NCBI RefSeq assembly: GCF_001949145.1
Contig: NW_019091357.1
Coordinates: 3,030,426-3,094,425, forward strand
Length of the DNA stretch: 64,000 nucleotides
Reading direction: 5' to 3'
Source of the DNA: Acanthaster planci
Lineage: Eukaryota > Echinodermata > Asteroidea > Valvatida > Acanthasteridae
Below, piece after piece: positions 24,101 through 32,123 of the stretch (the first letter of the stretch is position 1; the number at the start of each line of letters is the position of its first letter). The notes beneath the pieces are model-generated. The model was not told the DNA's origin, did not search any database, and saw only the letters and a program-made list of their open reading frames with translations. Made by a program: the position numbers and the translations under genes.

Positions 24101-26010
24101 AGTTTCGACTGACAAACATGTGCCCTTTTCTCTTTTGTCCCAGGTACAATGACGTTGTCCATAATCCTGTTTCTTCTGGCCCTGCTGTTCATGATTGTCA
24201 GCCTCACCGTGCATTGCTACATCTGGCACAAGAGGAAGTAAGTGGCTCCCAACGTGATCGTAAAATAAGGCAAACTGGCTTGCTCGAGAACAAAACAGAC
24301 ACTCGATGAAGGCCTGCTCGCGAATATTATGCCACCCGCCTGTCACTGTGGTCGTTGGCCCACAGACTGTCAGCAGAATCACCTTTGATTGGCAATTTGG
24401 TAAAATGAGTCATGTTTGACGGAACCATAAAGCCGTTGTAGAGTAACAGTGACCAGACTTTCCAAGTCCTTCAAAATGAAGCCAAAGTTGATTTAAAATA
24501 ATCTCTGAGGGTAAGGGTTAATTAATCATCGATACGGGCGATTCACAACAGTGCGCCACCAAGAGTTTGCAACACGTTGGCTAATCATAACGCGCGAAAT
24601 TTGTCGATCCTTTCCAAACGCGCATTGGGTCGACATATTTCGCGCACTGTGATTGGCCAACGCGTTGCAAACTCTTGGTGGCGCACTTTCGTGAAACGGC
24701 CGTATCGAAAACTGCTTCGATCTGGTCTTTTCCACGGTGGTTGTTTCTTAATAGAAATTATAAAATAATGTTTACAGAACAAAAAAATACCAATAATCTA
24801 TCTACCGATTGTTTTGATGATAATTTTCCACAGGAAATGTGCTGTGAGGATGAGAACAAAGCAAATAAACGTACACAACTCTGGCTACAGCTGCCCAGTT
24901 CACAGCACACACCTCCCCAAAGTGGTCGTGCATAGTGAAGATTACAAGATGCCGACGACCAGGAAATCAGAGCTGAAGCACGGCCTGCAAGCCGAGAAGC
25001 CGTCCGTCAAGAGCACCGAGAGCGGGACTGTGGCGAACGGTGGGCTCCCGAGCAGCATTGCTCTGCCCATCCTGCGAGGCCGCAGCAAAACGGTGCCCAA
25101 TAAACGGAGCTTTGAGCATTACGAGGCCATCGAGATGGGCAGCGACAGCGACGAGGACAGTGAGAAGGGCAAGAGAGTGCTGAGTGCCACTGGGAACAAA
25201 AGGAAGAAGGGGTTCGTCGGGAAGGCTCGCCACTTCACCCGCAGCAACTCCCTGCCCACCTCCCCGGGAAACGATTTTTACGAGTCCATCGACCACAGCC
25301 GCATCAACCCGGCTCCCTTGGCCTACCAAGTGACCGATCTCCTGCCCAGCCTATCCAGCACAAACACCCTGGTGGATGAACTTCAAGACACCCGCTCTTC
25401 CATTGGTTCCATCCCTAGCATCCAGAGCAACCATCTCAAGCCGCCCATGCTGTATGACAACTTGGAAAGGAAGTCCCCCCTGCTGTCACAACCGTCCCGC
25501 CACTCTCCCACCAGCAGCAACTACACGCCTCCGTCTCTCCTGAACCTGTCCGGGTCGCAGTGCAACGTGGCGTCGCTCTACGACACAGTGTCGACCTCCC
25601 AGGCCGATGCCTCCTCCCTCTCGTCGTACGACACGCCCACTGTCCACATGGACTCCTCGCCACAGGTCAATCCTTTCTTTCAGTCAGTGCAGCCAAGCGA
25701 GATGTACAACGCGCTCAACCGGCATCCTAGGCCTAACACGCCGCCGGTCATCGGGGATGGATCGCTTACCCCAAGCCCGCCTTCACCGGCGGTGTTCCGG
25801 CCATCGGCCTACCAGATGCCACAACCGAAGCCCAAGGACTGCCCCCCTCAGCAAAATGAGTATCACACGCTTGATCCGGACGCGATATCTGATACCAGTT
25901 TCGAGAAGCCAGTGTCGGTGGACAGTGAAACGGCTTACGAAAGTCCTCAGACTAAAACACTTCAACAAGTGAAAAGCGAGTCAAGTCACGACTACGAGGA
26001 CTTAGACTGA
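12031..26010 (+). CDS. Unit 2: single-pass MAM-domain receptor with long tyrosine-motif tail (seven exons)
   Basis: Assembled model: 12031-12109, 19896-20039, 21406-21671, 22243-22321, 23460-23648, 24144-24237, 24834-26010. The coding length is 2028 bases, about 675 residues. All junctions are GT-AG and all phases close (1,1,0,1,1,2). Order: signal peptide (about 1-23); one MAM domain (about 30-187) with CTFED near its start, W residues, P-x-DHT, KYVY and the closing AVDDITL; Ser/Thr/Pro stalk (about 190-252); TM helix (about 257-280); cytoplasmic tail (281-675) with 14 tyrosines. Four cysteines fall in the MAM region, the number typical of that family. MAM domains act extracellularly in adhesion and homotypic binding. 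The tail suggests SH2-adaptor signalling with no kinase or phosphatase domain of its own. Not seen: LDLa, CUB, Ig or FN3 modules. Additional exons inside intron 1 cannot be excluded. ATG 12016, in frame five codons upstream, is an alternative start. Confidence 0.85.
15160..15250 (+). repeat. Third dispersed repeat, copy 1
   Basis: Contains GGAGGCTCCTTTGGAGGAA, then CTTCGCTGGTTCACGAACGA and later CGTCGCTACCAAATGG. The same ordered blocks recur at 32965-33110 (same strand) and, reverse-complemented, at 20180-20330 and 49945-50115. Confidence 0.6.
15660..15980. repeat. AT-rich stretch with GTGTT/AACAC bias
   Basis: Irregular repeats of AAACACGT, GTAACACTTT, GTGGTGTT and similar words, like the stretch at 8395-8600. 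Probably an old degraded repeat. Boundaries are approximate. Confidence 0.25.
16071..16195. mobile_element. Foldback (MITE-like) element family A, copy 1, left arm shortened
   Basis: Starts CGGGCGTTTCACAACAGTGC and ends with the inverse GTGAATCGCCCG. The right arm carries CAACGCGTTGCAAACTCTTGG. Most of the left arm is missing compared with the copies at 24534-24706 and 27329-27506. Confidence 0.7.
19896..20039 (+). CDS. Unit 2 exon 2: N-terminal third of the MAM domain
   Basis: The acceptor follows a strong pyrimidine tract ending TCCCTCCAG; the donor is GTGAGT; phases are 1 in and 1 out. The peptide contains YSCTFEDVSSCW, then WMIGGHR and GPPADHTWG. These correspond to the C-x-F-E-x-G-x-C-x-W opening and the G-P-x-x-DHT block seen in MAM domains. 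The last base joins the next exon to give G-KYVY, the usual GxY(M/V) position. Confidence 0.85.
20040..21405 (+). other. Unit 2 intron 2
   Basis: Holds a minus-oriented copy of the third dispersed repeat (20180-20330). Nothing else recognised. Confidence 0.6.
20180..20330 (-). repeat. Third dispersed repeat, copy 2
   Basis: On the minus strand this reads GGAGGCTCCTTCGGTCGGAA, CTTCGCTGATTCACAAACGA, then CGCATTGCTACCAGCAAAAT and ACTCCCGACTAATAAGG. It matches 49945-50115 in the same orientation and 15160-15250 and 32965-33110 in the opposite one. Confidence 0.65.
21406..21671 (+). CDS. Unit 2 exon 3: middle of the MAM domain
   Basis: Acceptor TTTTGCAG, donor GTAGGT, phase 1 in and 0 out. The peptide begins KYVYTRSED, continues through VLSFYFFLWG and TLNVYAEC, and ends near NSWTRAEALVLC. 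This is the MAM pattern of a hydrophobic LSFYY-like strand, G-x-L-x-V-x and a late tryptophan before a hydrophobic strand. Confidence 0.88.
21672..22242 (+). other. Unit 2 intron 3
   Basis: 571 bases, GTAGGT to CCACAG; nothing recognised inside. Confidence 0.7.
22243..22321 (+). CDS. Unit 2 exon 4: C-terminal end of the MAM domain
   Basis: Acceptor CTCCTCCACAG, donor GTATCG, phase 0 in and 1 out. The 26-residue peptide reads IIFQSIHNFNNSFIAVDDI then TLNGKET. This is the MAM closing block (hydrophobic I-x-F-E-like strand followed by IA-x-DDI-x-L). Confidence 0.88.
22322..23459 (+). other. Unit 2 intron 4
   Basis: About 1.1 kb; nothing recognised inside. It ends at one of two alternative acceptors. 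Confidence 0.65.
23460..23648 (+). CDS. Unit 2 exon 5: Ser/Thr/Pro stalk with two possible acceptors
   Basis: The exon ends before GTAAGT at 23649, phase 1. Two acceptors keep the same frame: CTTCCAG before 23460 and TTTTGACAG before 23493, differing by 33 bases (11 residues, ESKLFSRSLLT). The rest is rich in Thr, Ser, Pro, Val and Glu (KTPTTGTNVATEDVV), fitting an extracellular stalk that may be O-glycosylated. The second acceptor has the better pyrimidine tract; the first lies inside that tract. Confidence 0.75.
23691..23800. mobile_element. Foldback element family A, copy 2 (one arm only)
   Basis: GTGATTCACA, then ACAAGAGTGTGCAACGCGTT, GACCAATCAC and GTCGACCCTTTCCAAACGCG match the left arm and centre of the full copies. 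The right arm is absent. It lies in unit 2 intron 5 (23649-24143), otherwise empty. Confidence 0.65.
24144..24237 (+). CDS. Unit 2 exon 6: transmembrane helix
   Basis: Acceptor CTTTTGTCCCAG, donor GTAAGT, phase 1 in and 2 out. It encodes LSIILFLLALLFMIVSLTV and then HCYIWHKRK, a classic TM helix with a basic stop-transfer at its cytoplasmic side, giving a type I orientation. The same phases occur in the TM exon of unit 3 (40416-40518). Confidence 0.9.
24534..24706. mobile_element. Foldback element family A, copy 3 (complete)
   Basis: About 173 bases that are nearly one long palindrome. The left arm begins ATACGGGCGATTCACAACAG and carries ACCAAGAGTTTGCAACACGT. The right arm is its inverse, GCGTTGCAAACTCTTGGTGG, ending CGGCCGTAT. 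No coding capacity, so a non-autonomous MITE-like element. It lies in unit 2 intron 6 (24238-24833), otherwise empty. Confidence 0.8.
24834..26010 (+). CDS. Unit 2 exon 7: cytoplasmic tail with mixed SH2-docking motifs
   Basis: Acceptor TTTTCCACAG, phase 2 in, TGA stop at 26008-26010, about 391 residues. The tail is Ser/Pro-rich without a folded domain. Fourteen tyrosines are present. Seven are Y-x-x-aliphatic (YEAI, YESI, YDNL, YDTV, YNAL, YHTL, YEDL) and four or more are Y-x-x-P (YDTP, YTPP, YQMP, YESP). By family knowledge pYxxP and pYDxP attract Crk/Nck-type SH2 domains and pYxx-aliphatic sites attract other SH2 domains or AP-2 when unphosphorylated. RSNSLP following a basic stretch fits the RSxSxP mode-1 14-3-3 consensus. 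No phosphorylation can be proved from sequence. Confidence 0.88.
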
Positions 26011-26268
26011 GCAACTTGCCTTTCCCTCTGTGTTATCTCTGAATGGATGCATTCCTGAGATTCAGTTGATGTAATGCCAATGACTATGAAATTCAGTAGT
26101 TTCAAAGATGGCAGATAAGTCAACCAGAAGTGTATGTATAGTTCAAACGCACAAAGCAGCTCAATTTTGTGAGTTCGGTTTTTAAATTTTAAAGATTTGT
26201 ACACAGATGAACACCGTAATTTTTTGTAAAATGCGCACCTTGACGAATGTTTTTGTGATTGCGCTGTA

Positions 26269-26274
26269 AATAAA
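26269..26274 (+). promoter_or_regulatory. Poly(A) signal of unit 2
   Basis: AATAAA about 260 bases after the unit 2 stop codon, followed by GT-rich sequence. Confidence 0.65.
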
Positions 26275-26849
26275 GTGGACATTTTTGACTGAAATAGAGG
26301 AGTTTCCAGGTCAGTTCGACTGGGAAAGCTAGATTAAACTCTTTGAAAGACATAAGCACCGTTCCTTTTCACAACTGTAAGGCCTTAGCGAATATTTTTA
26401 GAGATGCGGTTCGCACTGAATTCTAAATACAGTAGCAAGATGATGGAATCGGTGCACGTCATATTTCTATGACTTATCGTCACCACTCTTCGTTTTAGCC
26501 ACAACATACGTCAATCTAGCATGGGCAAGAGGTCACAGGGTGTGAATGAAAGCAATGGGATGAAATATATTTTGTGTAAAAAAGTTTTCCTACTCAGGGG
26601 GACAAGTGACGGGGAAGGTTCTTGTCTTCAAATAAGAAGCACTTATTTCGTTCTTTCGTTAGTTGCTGCAGAGGAGTGCATTGGTGCAGTCCCAAGATCC
26701 GATGCTCCTTTAGCATAAAGGAAATGAGGAGACATCATTTCTAACTTCTAACTTTATGGTGAAACTGACTACTGTTTATCTGTTTATGTTCATCCAAAAG
26801 CGCATTCAGCGCCAACTACAAGACGAAGTGAAGATGTATTCAATTTTTA

Positions 26850-27005
26850 GAGGTGGGAGGAAAACCATGGATAATATGTTCCAGGGAAAACCCAGACATT
26901 CAGACAGAGACTGAAAACCCAATCCACATGCTGACCTTGGTGGGATTCGAACCCGGGTCGAGGAGGTGGAAGGCGAAGAAAGAGCCACTGCACACCAAGC
27001 TGACT
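26850..27005 (-). mobile_element. tRNA-derived SINE remnant
   Basis: On the minus strand an A-box-like segment near 26979-26999 is followed by a B box GGTTCGAATCC (26943-26953) and then a body with GGGTTTTCCCTGGAAC and GGTTTTCCTCCCACC. The body parallels the SINE at 50690-50860. Not a functional tRNA: the acceptor and anticodon arms do not fold convincingly. Confidence 0.6.
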
Positions 27006-27328
27006 CTCAGCGCTTATAGACCTACATGTTTGTGGAAGGCTGCGTCAGAATCTAAGGTCAGTGTCGTTGGTTGTTTCATTTCTTCCGTGCTGAGGCGAAC
27101 TTTCATGAGGAAAATAAAGCTCTGAAGTTTTTCCCTTTCTGTACGTAATCGAGATGGTTGACTCCAGATTTTCTGTCACTTCTGCTGTGCTGAACTGGTC
27201 TGTATTTTAGTGGGTTTGGAGTAACAGAACCAGATCCTAAAGGTTTCTATGAAATCGGGGGAAAAATGTTTCAGCCGGTGTTAAGGGTGGGTAACAACAT
27301 TAAAAAAACTGAGGAACGATTATGTAAA

Positions 27329-27506
27329 TACCGGTGTTTCACAATAGTGCGCCTCCAAGAGTTTGTAACGTGTTGACCAATCACCTTGTGCGACATCTGT
27401 CGACCTAATGCACGTTTGGAAAGGGTCGACAGATGTCGCGCCTTATGATTGGTGAACGCTTTGCAAACTCTTGGAGGCGCACTGTACTATTGTGAAACGC
27501 CCGTAT
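27329..27506. mobile_element. Foldback element family A, copy 4 (complete)
   Basis: About 178 bases. The left arm starts ATACCGGTGTTTCACAATAG and carries CTCCAAGAGTTTGTAACGTG; the right arm is the inverse, ACGCTTTGCAAACTCTTGGA, ending GTGAAACGCCCGTAT. The centre GTCGACCTAATGCACGTTTG separates inverted GTCGACAGATGTCGCG blocks. Confidence 0.8.
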
Positions 27507-27529
27507 TGTCCAAGGCCGTACTTTCTTAG

Positions 27530-27647
27530 GCTGCATCCGAATCTCTTGTCTAGAGCTAGGTCTTAGTATTCACTCCATTGGAAATGCGTGGAGACGCTCA
27601 GACAATAGACCCAGCCGTAGCTCTGGAAGCCCGTTTCGGACACGGCC
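27530..27647. mobile_element. Foldback element family B, copy 1
   Basis: About 118 bases starting GGCTGCATCCGAATCTCTTG, with AGAGCTAGGTCT in the left arm and AGACCCAGCCGTAGCTCTGG then CCGTTTCGGACACGGCC in the right arm. The two ends are imperfect inverted repeats. A close copy lies at 51003-51121. Confidence 0.7.
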
Positions 27648-29359
27648 TTTTACTCAAATGCGCCGTGAATGAATAAAACTTCCTGAACAAGAAATCCCAG
27701 AATGCTGCCAGTTTGAGACATGCTGAGTTACAGAATGGCATGCACTCTCCTGGAAGGAAATGACAGTTCATAAAGTATATGAAGTGTTTCCCGCGACACA
27801 GCGCCATGGCGCTACAACGCTCAGTGCTGCCGAGACAGAGTCAAACTGAGCCGATGACAAGCTGCTTGGATTGAATCAGGGTTAGGGAAAAGGTAATTTG
27901 GTTGTAACGGGATAGAGTGGATGTAAATGTCCAGTCTGGGGTAATGACGACTGGCCGAATTCAGTATCGACGACCAGGAGTGGAAATCAAACGTGTTTGT
28001 GATGAACTGCTTGTAAATAAAATGTGATAATCAGGTTGATTTTGTCGCAGATAAAATGACATTTTGCTGACGTCCATTGTGTATTCTGGAGACTGGAAAT
28101 GACAACATGAAATAAAATGGCTATTAAAATACCGCCGACCGGCTGCCGGTGTATTTGTGTCGTACAGCGGGTTGAGATCGGGTGGGATGGGGCAAGGGTT
28201 GAGCATGTGGGCAGGCTCACTTTAGTCTTAAAGATGCTGCGTAAGTACCTTTTTTTGTCGTGACACCCCGCGAAAAACTTATACGCGTACTTGAGAACCA
28301 AACCAATCTGGATTGCTGCACATGCGCGACAAGTCCCACAGCAAAACAAACAAAATTGCAGGAACTTCGAAAGCGTTGGCTGCCCTCATGCATATTCGCG
28401 TCTGATGCGAGGTCAAATCTTCTACCGAAGCACAGAACATGTGACTAGTACACCCGGGAGTTGCAGGCTTCACACCCCCTTTCCTTGTCGTTCAAAAATA
28501 TTGCCGTATTCCTGGTCCGGCTCTCCAACATAGTTGAATATAAGATCAGATTTCGTACCTTTTGCTTTCAGGAAAGTCGCCAATAAATATAACCAGAGGT
28601 TTATTCGAATCCTTGTGATAAAAATTCCCTGGAAATGAAAAACTTACATGAGCAAAACAAAATGTGTGTATAACAGGCCTGCCCACATTTATCTCATGGG
28701 GTTGTTCTGAATGTTTGAAACATAGTGAAGGAGCATAGTAGAGAAAGGACGCGGAAAGGTTGAAACTGAAGTCAGCGTGGTTGTAAATTATAAAAAAGGA
28801 AAATATTCCTTTAATTATAAACATAGTCTCTTGACCTATTTCAACCCTGAAAGTTTGCACTATTTGCGAGGTGCCCCGGTATATAAAGACACTCAGTTGG
28901 TTTCAGTATACTAGAAAAATTCCTCAACATGACGCAACTTTGGGGGTCAGAATCTTAACATCAATTCTTTGTTTTCTTTAAAGCCGAACCGCGCCGTTTT
29001 TACCAGCCGTCACAGAATGTTAGTTCTGTATTTAGAAGCGAACAAACTCAATGACACGGGTGAATTCCGTCCCCTAATATCCTCGTGTAATGACCATACA
29101 ATGGTCGTATCGGATTTCTTGTCATGTATGAAATTACATTTTTCTCTGAACTGACAGCATGCTAGCATACGTCAATTTTCAAAGGATACGAGGTGGCAAT
29201 CCCGTTTTGGAACCGACCAAACCTTTTGTAGCAAGGTGTATTTTACATTTGGGATATGTTAATATTTAACAACGGCTTTACTCTTACACCGACGTATATG
29301 GACATGTATATAACACTGTATACCTCAGTGCTGTCCGAGAGCTTACGAAAAAATTCAGA

Positions 29360-29530
29360 AGCTTACTCGGGTGGGACTCGAACCCACGACCTCCTACTTA
29401 CTACTAGTGCAAACCTCTTAACCACTCGACCACCGAGCTTGCCGAGGTTGGCTGGACAGTACGCGGTCCGAGTCAGATGTAGCAGCGGGCCCCGCAAACT
29501 GAAGGTTTTCCCCGGGGAAATTCGGAAAAT
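29360..29530 (-). mobile_element. tRNA-derived SINE or tRNA pseudogene
   Basis: On the minus strand GTGGTCGAGTGGTTAA (29418-29433) matches an A box/D arm of Ser/Leu-type tRNA, and GTGGG-TTCGAGT-CCCAC makes a perfect T arm with B box GGTTCGAGTCC (29374-29384). The acceptor stem does not pair at all positions and the anticodon loop lacks the normal T33, so this is a tRNA-derived repeat head, not a working tRNA. Confidence 0.6.
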
Positions 29531-30499
29531 GCGCGATCTTATTTGTAAAATGAAATTTTCAATTTAGTGTAGATTTTGAAAACGACTTCAAACCTGCTTT
29601 CATTTTTGCAAAAACAAGCATTCGACTTCGTTTTGCATCCTTCAAATAAACGAATGTGCATTACTTTTCGTTCAAGAGGTTCCGTGATTGGGATTTCGGA
29701 TTGACGTATTCCTTGCCATTTACAACAAAACAATGTGCATTCTTATTCGCTGAAAATCTGTCTGTTACCGTGACCCTTCGGAAGTGAATATTCACTTTCA
29801 TTTGCTGTAAATTAAAATCATAAAATGTATGTTCAATTTGATTAGAATATACAAGGCTACACAAATCATGACACCAATTTGATAATAAATGTCATGTTAC
29901 TCATCGATGGTTATGGTGTGTTTGCTATCAAACTGTACGAAAAATAGGGTTTCTATGATCGAAAAGCAGCACAAGAAGGAAAGTTCCCTCAACGCCGGTG
30001 TTCATAGGTTTCCTGCAATGATCGGCAGTTTCCAATGACAGCATGAATGGTTTATTTCAATTATGAATATTCAAACATTTAACCAATCTACTAAACACTT
30101 CTATGAATGTAACTTCTGTTGGCACACAAACGATTTCTAATCCTTGACCAGGCATACGTTAAAAAGCACTTGGCGTGAAATTGCCTGCACATTTTAGGAA
30201 ATAGATTGAGTTCAAATTAAGATCAATGCAGGATGACAGAGGTGCATTCGATTTTGCGGAAAAATGAACGTCAATAACCTGAGCAATACCAGGAAATTGA
30301 ACACTGACTCTGTACGGCCCGGCAAATGTACCTTGTTTGAAATAAAACTTGTATTTGTTAAATAGAAATGGGGATTTGAATGTCCTATTTCGCTCGAAAA
30401 CGGATGCTGCTATTGTTAATGCATTGACACATTTTCCCGAAATGGCGGGGAAAACATGTATAACAAGGTGTGTTTTTAAACCTTTTGCTATGCACGTAA

Positions 30500-30567
30500 T
30501 TCGATCGGTTGATTTCTCCTTAACCCTAAAACCCCCTAGTGTGCATGTAAAATCATATTGAAATCGG
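30500..30567 (-). repeat. 70-base dispersed repeat with TTAGGGTTAAGG end, copy 1
   Basis: The minus strand reads CCCGATTTCAATATGATTTT, ACATGCACACTAGGGGG and TTTTAGGGTTAAGG. The + strand at 60070-60134 reads CCAATTTCAATACGATTTTA, then ACATACACCCTCGGGGG and TTAGGGTTAAGG. They are clearly related. Confidence 0.7.
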
Positions 30568-32070
30568 GGGATGTGTGACGGTGTAGGGCTATTGACCAGA
30601 TTTCGAATGACCATCATTTGGTATCCGCCATCCTGATGATTCTTCGAAGAATCATGAAGCGCGGGTACCGTTGATAGAAACCGCGGTGAAACAGAGTGTT
30701 ACAGTAAACAGGAAGCATTACTGAATGTATTGAACAAAGTCTTTGGATGCTCGCTGTGTTCAGAACGCACAGAGCTTAGCAGCAAGTGGGTTCTTATTTT
30801 TCTGCTCCAACCTTGTTGTTGCAGCAATCATCAAAGAGTTCGTTCTTTGCAGCAGTGTTATGGTTGATTTTTTTCCACGAGTATGACGCGAGTTTTTTTC
30901 CATGAGTACGAGTACTTTTCCATAAGAATGAGTACGAGCATTTTTCCACGTGAAGAGCTAGTACATGTATTAGTACAGAAAAAGTATGCCCTATCCGACT
31001 CGAGTTTTCCTCCTTGGCAAAAGTTCGTGTTAGTCTTTCTCAGAAACCATTTCCATTTTCATGAGCCGGTTCTGTGTTATTTCAAAAAGGTAAGGCCATT
31101 TGGGAACAAGGTCCGCTTACGAGTCAGCGCGTGGCAGGCTTGCACGCGCGCCGTGTTCATGAATGACCTTGGACGCGATTCAGTTTGGGCACGTGCTATA
31201 CTGGTCGGGAGACCGGGCTCATTGAGGTGAACACTCGTGACTGTCTTCTTTCCCAAGGACAAATATCGAATGGATTTCAACAGAATGTGTGCACGGGTGG
31301 AAATCCTGAAATGGAATGGCGGATACATGAACGAGCTTCCTTCCCATATTCTAAACAGATCCGTTGTGGTTAAATTCCACATAAAAGTGTCCAAAGCTCC
31401 CCCATGCATAATCAGTACATGTTGTTCACATAGCTATGGTTGTTGAAGAGTGTGAGATTTCTTATGCTGGAGGGAAGGGGGTTACCAGGCTGAGTATCCG
31501 GCCGCGAGAGGGTGGGACGGGGGGGGGCGCCAACACGGTCTTGGGATCGAAACCAACTTGAAAACCTCAAAGACATCCAGCCTTAATTACACGCCCATGT
31601 TAAACGCACCTGTACCAACACGATACGGGATTGTGGTTCGTGTTGGATCCCGGGAGGTGGAGTTTTGAGTTATGTATAGTAACGAATTATTTTACAAGGG
31701 TAACCAATCGCCGCTCCCTCACCACACGATGCGTCAAAGGTTCCGTGGTCTTCTATCAAGTCTTCCCTCCCTTGCTCTGACCAAATCATGTAACCATGAG
31801 ATTTGAAGCTTTAGGTGGAGGTAGCAAGTAAATTGGGTAGGTTTGTGGACGATGGACAGAGCATACAATTCGAAACGTGGAGTACACGGGTTCTTTTCAG
31901 AAGCCCATGTGCTCAAAAAGATATATATCCATGGTGCTACAGCAAACGTATCTACATGTAGTTTACTCATTTAACCATGCAGCCGTTGCTTTTGGCGTTT
32001 CCGTGTCCATACGCCACTGCACAAAATCTGAGGCATCGGACAACTTGACCTTTAGATACGGAGGAATAAC

Positions 32071-32123
32071 ATGTATTCCTTCATGCTTTACCCACTGTAC
32101 GTTGTATTGGCATTGACTCTTGC
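32071..32123 (+). CDS. Unit 3 candidate exon 1: signal peptide
   Basis: ATG at 32071 opens MYSFMLYPLYVVLALTLA, a compact hydrophobic leader. A GTGAAG donor follows 32123 in phase 2, which fits the phase-2 reading of the exon at 35372. The matching exons of units 2 and 5 end in phase 1, so this one is either a variant or a chance hit. Confidence 0.35.

Larger units (their letters stand above)
26275..32070. other. Intergenic region between unit 2 and unit 3
   Basis: About 5.8 kb without a supported gene. It holds SINE copies (26850-27005 and 29360-29530), foldback elements (27329-27506 and 27530-27647) and a 70-base repeat (30500-30567). A 152-codon open frame on the minus strand (30159-30617) overlaps that repeat and has no recognisable domain. 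Confidence 0.6.

Noticed and set aside
29360-29440. Functional tRNA-Ser or tRNA-Leu on the minus strand
   Set aside because: T arm and D arm look good, but the acceptor stem mismatches and the base before the apparent anticodon is not T; it fits a tRNA-derived repeat better.
30159-30617. 152-codon minus-strand gene
   Set aside because: It overlaps a dispersed repeat, has no domain, and its AT-rich codon use is unlike the supported exons.
30880-31010. Coding reading of the CACGAGTATGACG / GAGTACGAG stretch
   Set aside because: Degenerate simple-sequence words (GAGTACGAGTA) explain the open frame.
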